A stretch of DNA of 27,889 bases from Seminavis robusta (GCA_903772945.1 CAICTM010001509.1:1-27889); one strand, 5' to 3'. Positions 1 through 10,734 are shown, counted from the stretch's first letter. Translations and numbers: made by a program. The notes: generated from the letters alone by a model not told the origin.

Positions 1-17
1 TGCCCGACGTAAGCCCA

Positions 18-36
18 TTTTTTTTTTTTTTTTTTT
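18..36 (-). repeat. poly(dT) tract, read as a 19-nt A tail on the minus strand
   Basis: Positions 18-36 are an unbroken run of T. On the minus strand this is a run of A lying about 175 bp past the last coding-like stretch (stop near 211) of a series of frame-broken minus-strand segments. The arrangement (coding-like DNA, short trailer, A tail) is what a retroposed copy or a non-LTR element leaves. The seven bases GCCCATT occur at 13-19 beside the tract and again at 3062-3068 near the other end; this is too short to be secure as a target-site duplication. Confidence 0.5.
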
Positions 37-210
37 CCGTCAAGGTCTTTCGGCGTCCTTTCCTCCTTAGGGCGTCTTGGGTGTCGTATCCTCTGCTCAC
101 CGGACCAGCGAAGATGATCGACTTTCGCTTCCCGGTATCCTGACAGTGTTTTGACTGCGTCAGAACCTCCTTGCGTGGTTTGCCGCAGCCTTCGTACACT
201 AGTAATGCGT

Positions 211-510
211 CTAGTCTTTGGGAGTTGAGGAAGGGTTTCTTCCTGACGTTTGGAGGTGCTTGACTTTCTTGGTCTTGGGCCGCTTAGAAAGGGGTGACTG
301 TACATCGATGTCCTGGCATGAGAAAACGTTGTTTTCTCCTGCCCATACCAAACGGCCCAAATCCAGGCCGTGCCCGATGGTTCCATATCGAATTTTGTCC
401 CTCTTGAGGAGGGGTGGAAGGATGAGCGGGGAAGCACAGAGGATATCCTCTGCTCGTACAAATCGTTCTGACTCAACTACGTGTGGTGTAGAACACAACG
501 AGAAAGGCAT
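211..510 (-). pseudogene. 99-codon open frame, probably distal part of the same degraded element
   Basis: This open frame lies between the knuckle-encoding segment (ending at 765) and the A tail. The product is not recognised. Its text (RFVRAEDILC, KIRYGTIGHGLDLGRLVW, then a basic SKRPKTKKVKH tail) reads more like a protein than the opposite-strand frame that covers the same bases. About 255 bp separate it from the preceding stop at 765. I read it as a trailing piece of the retroposed copy rather than an independent gene. It could also be chance. Confidence 0.3.
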
Positions 511-764
511 TAAGTAACATAACGGGTGGTAATTGTTAGAGAACTTGTCAGATTGCCTTCTGTCCCCCTTCCAAATTGTCTCCCGGCTGGAACCAAGAGC
601 TCATTGCTGACGTGAAGTTGTGAATCTTCGGTCGTCACGTGTTGTAGTAAGCTCAAGTGCTTGTGGACCGTCGCGCGGTGGTTCGTACACTTGAAGACTT
701 CTTTCTGAACATATATAGTATGCTGGGCCCCTACGGGCTCTGCAGTAAGGTGGCGTTGTCTTCC

Positions 765-2896
765 TTAGTCGGGCGGAGGTGCTGCTTCACCAGCTGCCAA
801 CCGACGTAGGGCTTCCTTGACTGCCTGTTTTGCCGCATTTCCACGTAGGGCAGTACAGGGGCAGCCGGTCCCGCCGTGGAGGATGGTCTCGCACTTCTTG
901 CAGAGGGCGATTCCGCGACGGACAGCTCCTCCGTTCCGGGCAGCTTCTGCTCCTCCAGTCTGCGTGAGCAGGAGTTCACTTTCTTGTCCGTGAGCTTGAG
1001 GTGAGCCAGCCGCTTTCATATCCATCGCGAGAGTGTGACATAAAGTTGGCATGGGCTAGGAGCCTGGAATGGCAATTGGCCCGAATGATGCGCAACTTCT
1101 TCACATAGTATTCGATGACCGTGGTGGTGGGTTCCATCACTTGGCTGGACGACAGCTGTAATGAGATGGTCAAGGAAGTGCTTTGTAATACTTGATCTCC
1201 TTGCGGTTGAGTGTGGCGCATAAATCCCTCGCTACTACAGGGGTCGGCGAGGCTCAGTAGGGTAGTCGTTCCTGACAGGATGTGTGCGTTGTTGCTCGAT
1301 GGACTTCGTACAAAGGTTGTTGTTCCTCCATTCTCTCTCACATCTCGCTTGGAGTTTCCGTAGGTCTTCGTCGTTCTTAGGCAGGCTGAGGACTGAGTTT
1401 CTGGAAGGCTGCTTGCCACTTGAGGTCGGGGGCACCTCCTCGTCGTCGACGTTTGGCGACTGACGGCGGCGAAGAGAGAATCTCTGATTTCGCTGGTTTA
1501 CATCGTCGCGTTCACAGGTCTGTGTCTTACCTGGTAGGGACAATACATCTAGCATGGTGTTGCCCAATGTTTTGTGCCGTTCGCGGACTGATTCCTTCTG
1601 GGGCCAAACCTTTCGCAGAACTGCCGTGCCCTCCTTGATGGGGATTTGTAGATCGCATCCTTGTCCTTGGTAGACGGGCCTTTCCGGCGAGCATGGTGGT
1701 GGGCCGGCTGGATTGCGTACCACTCGACTATTGGCGGGCTCAGGGACTTCCATCCGCCGGATCTCGTCGGGGGCCGGGGCGTTGTCAGCTGTATTGGCGA
1801 GTTCGGCACTCACCACTCCCAGGCTTCGGCATCCGTGCTGCGGGCACAGGAAGAATCCTATCGCTGGCGAATGGCTGCATCTTGCGCTGTTCGTGACCAC
1901 TCCGTATGCTCCATGACCCCGTTCACTACCCGTACCAAAAGCGGGCTGGTTGGACTGGATGGTATCCAGGGGAGAAGCTGGGTGTCGGCGGAGCCGTACC
2001 TTCGCCTGTCCCCGGGTGCCTATCTCGGAGTCCTTCCTGGCGAGCCTTGGCCGCCAGGGCTTGTTCAACGCGTCGCTGACACCTCTGCTTCCTGCTTGTA
2101 TTTGGCGGCCTCAGCGGCCTTCGCTCGTTGTGCTCCGGCTGCCTCGTGTTCACGTAGAGCTTCTGGACGGCCATCTCAGTGGCTCGTTCTTGCTATAGTT
2201 TGCTGCCGCGAGCCGCTTTTCTTCTTGGGCGACTTCCTCCTTAGCTCGTTTCCTGGGCGGCCAGCTCCGAGATCTTTTCGGGCTCTCTCTGCCTCTTCAG
2301 CGAGCCTTCGGGTGTTTTTCTTGCGGGCAGCGATCTTCTGAATGACCCGGGATGGGGGTGCTGAAAGATCCGCCGGTATCGCTCGAGAAGGTCCCGGCGA
2401 GGCCGGGGGCTTCTTCGCCTTCGAAGAGATCGACCCTCCACGTCCCTTGGTGCTTCCACTCGAAAAAGCTCGTTTGGCGTCAGGCATCCCATGTTCACGG
2501 TTTCCACCGTGATCCCGGAGAGCGTTCGGCGGGTTCCTTCATGGAGCGCGCTTCGCCTCAGCTCGCTCTTTGGCTTGAAGAGCGGCCGTTTCGTGGGGGG
2601 ACAAGGCGGTACTAGCGATTCCGTCAAAGTATTTGTCATTGCGTCTAAGCACCCCTTCAAAGGAGTACCCCACCTGGTTGGACCGAGTAGCTCCTCGTGT
2701 GACCGGCTCGGTTACACTCGATACCACGGTCACTGAAACAAACATAGACGGTACCTTTCATGACGAATCGGGCTCGACAAAACATCTCCTTGCACACCAC
2801 TCGGCCGGTGTGCAAAACGCCCCATCTCCGACACCGGACCCTAGAGGAAGTCACACTGTGTGACCCGACGCTGGCGTCATCAAACTCTAAGTCCAT
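765..2896 (-). pseudogene. frame-broken coding remnant with coiled coil and C-terminal Cys knuckle
   Basis: No single frame is open throughout, but protein-like text moves from frame to frame along the minus strand. From 2896 it opens with a start-like MDLEFDDASVGSHS. It continues through a segment containing VGYSFEGVLRRNDKYFDGI (about 2650-2700), then a Lys/Ser-rich part. A charged, Ala/Glu-rich coiled-coil stretch follows at about 2060-2330 (RLAEEAERARKDL, AKEEVAQEEKRLAAA, AKAAEAAKYKQEAE), which needs at least four frame changes. The end at 765 carries a cysteine cluster, CKKC then GCPC, like a small zinc knuckle, followed by a basic helix (AAKQAVKEALRRLAAGE). At least two of the breaks fit loss of one G from a GG pair. 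Coiled coil plus knuckle would suit a gag or ORF1 protein of a retroelement, but I see no reverse transcriptase, and I cannot name the family. A retrocopied host gene is equally possible. Confidence 0.5.
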
Positions 2897-3491
2897 GCTT
2901 ACTTTTCTTCAGAGTAAGTTTGGACGAGGGAGGCGGTCACTGTCGGGCAGCAGATACTTTTTCAGGTTGCGGACGCTCACACTAATTACCCCCAGTCAAA
3001 AAGGAAAATTGGTGTCGGCGGCTGCAACTCTGGTTCAGAAAAAGGAACCTGATTTGTAGCCGCCCATTAGTAGTCCTTCTAGCTAGTCATCAACACCACA
3101 TAGGCACACCACCTGTGCACCCGACACTTCGGTCCACCACCTCATCCTTGGATGAGTGGCTCTCCCGGATTCCTGTCCGTCAGTCTCCTTATGGTCGGCT
3201 CCCTGTTAACTCATACTCTCCGTTCTGTAGAATCTCTTCATTCCCTGTCTGGGAAGGTGGGCGCAGAACGATCACCGTCTACGAGAAAATGGGGAAGTTT
3301 TCGGTAGTTTGGTGCCATGCATGCGTGTCTTTCTGGCAATAATTTCTTGACTCGCCTTTTTCGGTGTGTCCATGCAGCGCAAGAGTTGGGTATCTCTTTT
3401 AAATAGTACCTCCCGATTTAGTAACAAAATACATATTTCACCGACTCGACTCGGGAGGCGTTTGACGTTGACGATGATTTCGCACCTGTGC

Positions 3492-4246
3492 TCACTCATA
3501 TTCTAAAGTGGACTGTTCAAACGTTCGATCCTTGTGGCTGGAGGGAGATACTACTGTATTAGCCCACAAAAGCTGGTTAAGGGAAAGCATACACGTAGCT
3601 CCAGCGGCACTGATTAAGCTGTTGTGCGTAGCTAATGCCTCAAATGAGTGTCTGCTAGTAAAATTTTGTTCTACCGCTTGCTTGGATTTTGCACAGAGCT
3701 TCACATGAATCGTCCAAGTGCGCCATAAAGCAGCTTCTTTGCACCTTCACGTCGTTGAAGACGGACGGGGCGGAATCGCTTTGGTGATAGACTGGGACCA
3801 GACAACTTGCCTTTGTTGGACTGGACGCAATGAAAGTCCCGGACTTGAGTTTCGCCATTTCGCCTTCTCCTGCGACAACGTTGACAAAGCGACCAGAGCC
3901 CTTCTCCAACGAATTGGCCATACCCAGCCACACCATCATCTTGAACATGCATTACTGGGCTGGCAAAATCAATCCGAGGATCCGGTAGGTTTGCTTGGGA
4001 ATGGGAGTTCGTACCTTTGTACTTGTAACCGGGCGGGCAACATATGGCTGGTAGCTTTTGAAGGCACAGCCATTTATCCAAGTACTTGCTTGTCTCATCC
4101 TTCTGTCGATGAAGGAAGCCATGTTGAAACGAATACCAGGAAGAACTTGCTTGCCTCCAGTTGAGATCTCGCTGCTCGCCAAAACAATGCGACAACCTCT
4201 GTTCAACGCCTGTTTGCTTAAAGGCGATGGAGACGGGGATTGACAT
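3492..4246 (-). pseudogene. unidentified frame-broken coding remnant
   Basis: Three overlapping minus-strand frames carry successive protein-like pieces. About 3952-4206 reads RGCRIVLASSEISTGGK, then FNMASFIDRRMRQASTWING. About 3655-3948 reads FVNVVAGEGEMAKLKSGTF, then FMAHLDDSCEALCKIQ. About 3492-3704 reads SFEALATHNSLISAAG. The pieces follow one another in order, so the region looks like one decayed gene read from high to low coordinate. I considered a DDE transposase of the piggyBac kind, because the LKSGTF stretch is faintly reminiscent of it, but no catalytic Asp triad can be placed. No start, splice border or stop can be assigned. Confidence 0.3.
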
Positions 4247-5132
4247 TCACTTGGACCTGTTCAACCATGTCGTTCTAGGGCTCCTGGGAGGGGGGGGTTC
4301 TCTTTTGCTGGCGGATCCATCGAAGAAGACAAACTCAAGCCTGTCTCGACTGACAGAAATCTTTCTCTACGGGGGCAAGCCAGATGCCTTCATCGTGTCT
4401 TTGCCAATGCATGCTGGCTAGCTAGTGGTGTCTTTGCCAATGCCGCTTTTTGCTGGAAACCACATCAATCAGATGAGTTATGTTCAAGCAAGAACAAGAC
4501 GAAACTATCTAATTCTAAAGGTCATGCCTCACCTCCCGTCACGAGATACTTCACGACGATTGCTTTAGTACGTTATGGCTTGATATTTTGGTTTGTGACA
4601 AAACCTTGACTGTATCAAGATGATGTTACCTCTTCTTTTCAGCGGCTGCTACTACTCCACCATGACAGGCTCCTCTTGTTTCGATCCTACGGTACCGGTA
4701 GGCTGGCAACATCGGTCGCGAGCTTCTTCCATTCGAAGACATCTTTCTTCTTCCGTTCAACACATCATTCACGTTCTACGTTGGGACACCCCGGCATGAC
4801 GATGACACAAAGCCTTTGCCACTGATGAGTGACAGCCAGGAAGCAGCCTCCGACAATCAACCACTGGTACGGTACCTTTGCCGACGGTCGTTCCACAGTT
4901 TGAAACGAAACGGCTATCAGCAAGGAAGGACGCAAATTTTCTATCGTGTTTTCAGAGGCTCAAACGATGGCATTGACGATGCAGATGATGTTGATCATTA
5001 TAACTCTCTTGTTAGTTAGGCTTATTGTACCATTGATTGGGTCCACAATGAAGAGCTTTTCGTCCCTGGGACTCCGGAACCAATGTGATTGAATTGAATG
5101 AAGGGCTGAGGGCAAAAGGTAAGCCATCAGAT
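4247..5132. other. gene-free stretch
   Basis: I see no supported gene. The left end holds a G run (about 4290-4298) and a 15-bp word, GGTGTCTTTGCCAAT or close to it, repeated near 4397 and 4427 around a CTAGCTAG word. The minus-strand frames that cross 4960-5673 lack an ATG near their start. Confidence 0.5.
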
Positions 5133-5275
5133 GGAGTCCGCAAACAGGAGTTTGGAGTCCGCAAACAGGAGTTTGGAGTCTGCAAACTGGAGTTTGGAGT
5201 CTGCAAACTGGAGTTTGGAGTCTGCAAACTGGAGTTTGGAGTCCGCAAACTGGAGTTTGGAGGCCGCAAACTGAG
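5133..5275. repeat. 21-bp minisatellite, six full copies plus a partial one
   Basis: The unit GGAGTCTGCAAACTGGAGTTT (with C/T and T/A variants) repeats head to tail from 5133 to 5258, with a partial seventh copy to about 5275. The first two copies share the AAACAGG variant and the middle three are identical, so the array grew by local duplication. Because 21 is a multiple of three and the unit has no stop in several frames, open frames on both strands run through it. These are a product of the period, not evidence of a gene. A TTTTGA hexamer repeated about three times follows at 5281-5300. Confidence 0.95.
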
Positions 5276-5820
5276 ACGTCATTTTGATTTTGATTTTGAT
5301 GTTGACACCTTGCCGATTTTGAGTTGGTCTTGCCAAAGTGATTGAAACGATTTGCATGAAACGACGTTCGTTGCCTCAAGCAAAGCTCTTTTTCTCTCTC
5401 AACTCTCAAACACAACTCACTTTCTTCTTCCATGCATGACGATGACACCTTTTTCAGTGATGTTTTACCGTAGTAGTTCGGAGTTCTTTTGAACCTTGAG
5501 AAGCCGGCGGGGTCAGTTCTCCGGGGCTGTCCTCCTTGGTATCGCTGAACGTTGGTCCGCTGGGAAAGGTGTTGTCTTGCGGTGGTTCCAGCTAGAGATG
5601 GAGCGTACTCGTACAACGTAAGTCCAGGTGTTCCTGTCTTCGTGTCATTGTTTGCTTGCTTTGTTTGTTCCACGGTCTTCGACCAATCGTTGCCGCCTCA
5701 TCCCCTTTAGTTCCCAACGTAGGTCTGCTCGATGTTGACAATGGCGCCGCGGCCGTTTCTTGTTCCAGTCTCATTGCGGTGGTGTCGTCGTGGTGTCGCT
5801 GCACGTTTGGAAGGTCTGGC

Positions 5821-5950
5821 TTAAACCGTCGAAGCTGTTTGAAGCACGCCTTCTCCTGCACTTTTTGGCAACGGGTCCTTTCAAGGTTGATCCCTGACCC
5901 TCGCAGCTGGTGGCACGTTTCGAAGCAATTTAAACCGTCGAAGCTGTTTG
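5821..5950 (+). repeat. 21-bp direct repeat spaced by 109 bp in low-complexity DNA
   Basis: An exact 21-bp word beginning TTAAACCGTCGAAGC and ending TGTTTG occurs at 5821-5841 and 5930-5950. Both copies are followed by a similar CGCCTTC and a more degenerate GGGT/GGTT stretch, so they look like diverged copies of a roughly 109-bp tandem unit. The surrounding DNA (to about 6600) is G/T-rich on the plus strand with many copies of GTTGGTGGTTCC-like and CTTTTGGCTG-like words. Confidence 0.8.
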
Positions 5951-7708
5951 CTCGCCTTCCTCTTGGCCGCGGGTTCTCTTGTGAGGTTGGTGCGTCCTCG
6001 TGCAAGACAACGGTCAGGTCTCGCAAATTGGAGTTCACTGTTGGTGGTTCCGGTTGCATCTCACTGTTGGTGGTTCCTGTGACATTAGTAGTTCTTTGCT
6101 CTAACGAGCCAGCATTCGTGTTGGAAGGGCTGGGGGGCACTCGGAAGGGTGTTCCTCTGTTGCTTCGCTGAACCAAAGTGGCATGTTGGAGGTTCCTGTT
6201 TGGTGGTTCCTGGCTGGCTGTGTTCCTTTTGGCTGCTCCTTTTGGCTGTGTCCCTGTTGGCTCTGTCCCTGTCGGTGCTTCTTTGTCCCTTGGCTCTGAA
6301 GGTCCTTTTGGCTGCTCCTTTTGGCAATTGTTGGTGGTTCCTGGCTGTGGCTGTGTCCCTGTGGGTGCTTGGTTGCATTTGAGTTCTTTGTCCCTTGGAT
6401 TGGTTGGTTGGTGGTGGGCGGAATTAGCTAGCTTAAATCTCACACTTGTCTCTTTTTGGCCCGCCAAAGCTAAGGTTTCCTTGGCACTCACACCAACCCT
6501 TTTCCCTGTCGGTTGGTGGTACGGTCGGGTTAGCAGCAAATTGCCCGCCTGCCTGGGTTGCCTGCCTGGCACCCGTTGTGGTAACTTTCTGGTTGCTTGG
6601 ATTGGTCTCTTTCTTCACCCTTCCAGCTCCCTTCACCCTCGGACCTCGGACTCTCAGCTCTCAGAATGATGAACGATCTTCAGAATCATCGCTTTGGCAA
6701 GGTCTCCTTCTCCAGAATCACACTAACACAGCATTTTTGTTCTGTTGTGCAGCTGGTCCTCGGCAGCACCCTTCTTCTTCTTTACTATTCCAGTCTATTC
6801 CTTGACCCAGTTAGCTTCTAGACTCTAGAGACTTCAGTCAGCTTCTTCCGAGAGAACGAAACAGAGGCCACTTGGCTAGCAAGGCTGCGGGTTGTGTGTG
6901 TTTGATGACATGGTTGGGCACACGGCCCCCGTGGCAGCCAGCCTGGCTGCATTGCTCCTTTCTTCACTTGCGCCGCTTGCTTATCCCTTCTACTAGCTAC
7001 ACCGTAGTATTTGGCTTGCGGACGGCTTTGCATCTCAAAGGTTAACTGGTTGCTTGTCTGGTGAAGCTGTGGCAGGTCGTTGCAACAAAACAACAATTTG
7101 AAAGTACGGTACCGGTTTGACCCTTGATAGCTTCCACTGGCTAGCTAGGCGTACCGTACAAGTGGAAAGCCGTGTCAGGGGAGTACTAAGAAAACCTTCA
7201 TGTGAGTGGCCTGCAATCAGTGGCGAGCTGTTTCGGAGGTTGACTGGATAAAGAGCGTCCAATAGAAGATGGCGTGGGAATAGCTAACCTGTCCGAGTCG
7301 AGTCAAGGACCAGTTGCTCCCACTTGGCTTGGATCAGCATTAGCTACCTGCACTTCCGGTGCGAACTACCTAGTACTCTACATCTTTATCTCTCTTCGCC
7401 TCCAGATTATCTAGCTAGTGGATAAAATTGTAAGGTTAGGGGCTTTCGTCGGCGCGTTGACTACTAGCAAGCTAGAGCCAAGGTTGCAGCCCGATGACCA
7501 AGCAAGCCTTGTAGTGATGGTTGCAAAAAGGATTAAGGGTGGCACCCGAATCAAAGTAACTAGTTGATACTAACTAGCTATTTGAGTAGATAGAAGTGTA
7601 GTTTTGGATAACAAATAAATGATCTATGCGTTAATATGAGTGCTGGTTGGAGGCAGGAGATGAGATTCTATTGTGTGTGTGTTTCTTCTTTCGTCGTGCT
7701 GATTCTGC
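5951..7708. other. low-complexity then unremarkable spacer
   Basis: From 5951 to about 6600 the plus strand is made of short TGG/TTT/CTT-rich words. This suppresses stop codons on the minus strand and leaves a 326-codon frame (5592-6572) that starts with GTG and has no ATG in its first half, so I do not call it a gene. From about 6600 to 7708 I see short shadow frames and CTAGCTAG and GGTACC words only. Confidence 0.5.
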
Positions 7709-8098
7709 TTATTGAACAGCCTGAAGAGCTCTCAGTCTCTCTTCTCGTTGTTGGAGGACCTTGTTGCGCATTCCCAAGACGTGTGCTGCTTTGGTCTTGC
7801 AGAGACGTTCTCGGACTTTGGGGCTAGTGGATCCCTTGGTCGAGTCCTTGCTAACGGTGCGTCCAATGCGCTTCTTGTTCCACTTGCGGATTTCACGCTC
7901 GAGTTCAATATTGTCATCGAAATCATCGGCAGTCAAAGACTCTCCCGTCAGTGGGCACAAGGCGTTTCCTTCGCCAATGAGTTCCATGACGGCGTCGTGT
8001 TCAAAGCTGTGTTCGGTGTATCGGTGTTGCACAGGGCGAGACATGATGGCATGAGTCAAAGGGCAGATGAAATGGGCTGGGGTGGTAGAGACAGTCAT
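7709..8098 (-). CDS. small U-box domain protein (putative E3 ubiquitin ligase)
   Basis: A single-exon gene of 129 residues. Residues about 8-75 form a U-box: HFICPLTHAIMSRPV at the front, a hydrophobic middle (FEHDAVMELIGEG), then ALCPLTGESL and a closing helix (NIELEREIRKWNKK). A U-box is a RING-like fold without zinc that docks ubiquitin-conjugating enzymes, so the likely role is E3 ligase or adaptor. The remainder is basic, ending in a short coiled-coil-like helix (NKVLQQREERLRALQ). No substrate-binding repeat (armadillo, WD40, TPR) follows, which makes it much shorter than most plant or animal U-box ligases. The frame is open for 43 codons upstream, but that part reads like an untranslated leader (TNKQKHPTN, QLTQHKIT). 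The ATG at 8098 sits in the favourable context TCACCATGA, so I take it as the start. Confidence 0.8.
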   Translation of the reverse strand: MTVSTTPAHFICPLTHAIMSRPVQHRYTEHSFEHDAVMELIGEGNALCPLTGESLTADDFDDNIELEREIRKWNKKRIGRTVSKDSTKGSTSPKVRERLCKTKAAHVLGMRNKVLQQREERLRALQAVQ

Positions 8099-10734
8099 GG
8101 TGATTTTGTGTTGAGTTAGTTGGAGTCGAGAAAGGTTTGTGGGATGCTTTTGTTTGTTGGTTGTTTGGTTGATTGTGAGATCAATTTTATGAGAAAGATG
8201 ATGGAGGAGGAGAGGAGTGCTAAGCAAGGTCGGAATTTTCTTCCTGCTTTCTGAGGATCGATGATCCTGGATGGGTCAATGAAAAGAGAACCGCGTGGAG
8301 CTCTTACTAGTTGGTACGTGGTCCTGTTGCTACTGGTACGGTACTACTGAGTAGTTAGTCTGCATGGCTACTGGTGGCTGCTCGAGTGCTGGTAGGCTGC
8401 TACCTGCTACCGGTACCAGGTAGAGTAGCTGGCCACTTGGTAGACTACTTGGTGACTGACGGCGGCCTACTGCCCGTCTCTTTATTGAGCTTAGGTGGCA
8501 CGTCGATGGTCAGTTGCCTACTACGATAAGCAATTATTATTGTTTGATACTCGAGTAGCTGTTTGATAGTGGCCAAACCATGTTCCTTTCTGATTCGGTT
8601 CTAGGATCCGACTTAAACACTGCTCAAAGAATGACCTTCTTTCTAGTCCACTATACAGATTTAGGTACAAAGAAGGTGGTGGTAGGCCAAAGAAAATAGA
8701 ACTTTGAGGTCAAGCCAGTCTTGTTATTGACTACTTTATACTGAAGATTGTATAGTCAATGCAAGCCACAGGCCTATCTTCCCCTTGCCAACTCAGTTTT
8801 ATGGCTTTTATGAAAACATCCAAGATACAACACAAAATCACCTAATTCGGCAGGCCCCTTTGACCACTAGCTTCCAACCCTTCCTTGATCGTAAAGACCA
8901 CGTCGTGCAGAGCCCTTAACAAATCACAATAGTAGTTATTCTTTCGGTCACTGGCTGTTCTGTGGACATCTCAGAAAGTTCCACAGAAACTTTCACGAGC
9001 TCGAATTAAGGTCACCCAAGATTTCGGCTACTAACCGAGCCAATCACGCGGAACGTGAAGAAAGCCCGAAGAAACCAAAGAAACCGTCTAAAAGCTCCTT
9101 GGTGAATGCGAACATTGATGGCGGATTCATGGGCCACGCACCACGCACTTATTGTACATGTCATTGTGCTATCTAGTACGTACCTAGTAGCAGCTAAGGT
9201 AGCTTTGTGTTATTATTACTTGGGGTTTGGGGTTTGGGACTACGATTAGATGATGTACTGTACCGGTCGAGGAAAGAGGAGCGGTTTCTGATACAGCTAC
9301 CGGTACCTTCTGATGCCGGTGACCACCGGCCGGTTTCCACCAAATCCTACCGGTACCAACTGGATCCTTGGCCACATCTTTGGCCAGCATTCACCACCTT
9401 TTCACTAGCTAGCCCAAGAGCCAGCTACCCGTAAACGCCAAAGGTGGACTGCATGTACGCATAGCTGGAAATGAGATGGGACCTGCAATTTTCCTTTCTT
9501 TTCTTTGCAGTCTTGTCGTCTTGTCCCGGGGAGGGTTTCTAATGGAGCGCACGTGGTGTGGTCTGAGCGTCTGAGCCCGCTTGACCATCTTCGAGTACCT
9601 ACGAGTACATGTACCAACAGGAACAACAAGCTTTGGCAAGTAGTGGCTAATCATCATCATCTATCTGCAATCTGCATCTTTTTGCCCGGCCACCGACCGT
9701 GGGGACTACTTACTTAGACGAAATGGTGCGGCTCAATAGTTGGCAACCACAGGCCAAGCGTAACCTGGAACAAGGACGATTCGATTCGATTCGGACCGAT
9801 TGGATAACGACCATTACAAGCTTTTGGGAAACGGGAGACCAGTAGCCCCTTTCATGTGGGTTGCGTGTGCTCTGTTGTGGTTGCGCCTTTCCCAGATGCA
9901 TCATGTTTCTTGCGGGTCGAAACCAACCGGTTCAATCCCTCCCCTCCGGCCACCAGTAGTAAGGGTAGGGATGCAGCAGGCAGGTTTTAGGTTTTAGTGC
10001 TGAGAAAGCTTTTCTTTGCACCTACATGTGGCTTTCTGGCCCGCTACTAGTAGTTCTAGAAGAAGCAAGCAGACCATTCAACCTGCCTACCGGTACTCAT
10101 CAGTACCGGTAGCTAGATCTTTCAGCTGCCTCGCACAAGGAGCGCTCCAACATAGACTTCGGTCCCTACTTGATCACAAGTCACTCGTGGGACCGGATCA
10201 CCTTGCTGAGATTGACATTTCCGTTGGCGCTGGAGCCAAGGATTAGAGTTTTGGGGGGCGTCTGCCAGCTTGTTAGCTGCAATACTGGACCACTAGCTAG
10301 CTTACTCTTAACAACTTCTCCCTGTGTTCAAAGCACACATGCATGCTATGCATCAGAGCTTGGCATCCTTCAGCCTTATCCTGGTTGCATTTTTGCTTCA
10401 CGGTACCAGGTACCGGTGGTAACTGTGGCGGAGGGTTGCAGCTCAATGCCTCAAAGCTACTGTTAATAGCTAGTATGTGGGCGTCGCATCGGGGGTTGCT
10501 CAAATTGTTCGGTCACACATCGAGACGTGCAACACGAAATGTTGTGGGAGTAACATTGGAGTCGCCCTCCTGAGCGCACCAAGCTTCTCCTCAACTGTCG
10601 CCAAATGGCTCCGCGCAACCTGGATTAGACCTCAGATAGAACCCAACGCATCCATCATTCGTTTGCGCCCAAAGGATCCACCGCAAAACAACAACGGCGA
10701 CGACGACAACAACAACAAAATCACACCAAGCAAG
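8099..10734. other. 2.6-kb spacer rich in GGTACC/ACCGGT/CTAGCTAG words
   Basis: No gene is supported between the divergent U-box and bestrophin-like genes. The spacer carries many GGTACC and ACCGGT palindromes (for example around 8402, 9299, 9350, 10090, 10405), CTAGCTAG words (9405, 10290) and a TCGATTCGATTCG run at about 9780. One stretch (8230-9180) has no open frame of note on either strand. It presumably contains promoters of both flanking genes, but no individual element is clear. Confidence 0.6.
8958..8994. repeat. two overlapping, mutually exclusive inverted repeats
   Basis: TTCTGTGGA (8958-8966) pairs perfectly with TCCACAGAA (8980-8988) across a 13-nt loop. Within it, GAAAGTT (8974-8980) pairs perfectly with AACTTTC (8988-8994) across a 7-nt loop. 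The two stems share bases, so only one can form at a time. Function is unknown; chance cannot be excluded at this length. Confidence 0.5.

Noticed and set aside
1661..2341. 226-codon plus-strand frame
   Set aside because: It lies opposite the coiled-coil remnant; the minus strand gives the charged helical text and the plus-strand text is Ser/Arg/Cys noise.
3655..4246. piggyBac-type transposase assignment
   Set aside because: Only a faint resemblance in one short stretch; the catalytic Asp residues could not be placed in any frame.
4960..5673. 237-codon minus-strand open frame through the minisatellite
   Set aside because: It starts with GTG and much of it is the 21-bp repeat, whose period alone keeps the frame open.
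5592..6572. 326-codon minus-strand open frame
   Set aside because: It starts with GTG, has no ATG in its first half, and its Gln/Thr/Pro/Gly composition follows from the G/T-rich plus strand.
10477..10734. N-terminal extension of the bestrophin-like frame
   Set aside because: There is no ATG in this part of the frame, and the last 60 bases look like an A/C-rich leader.
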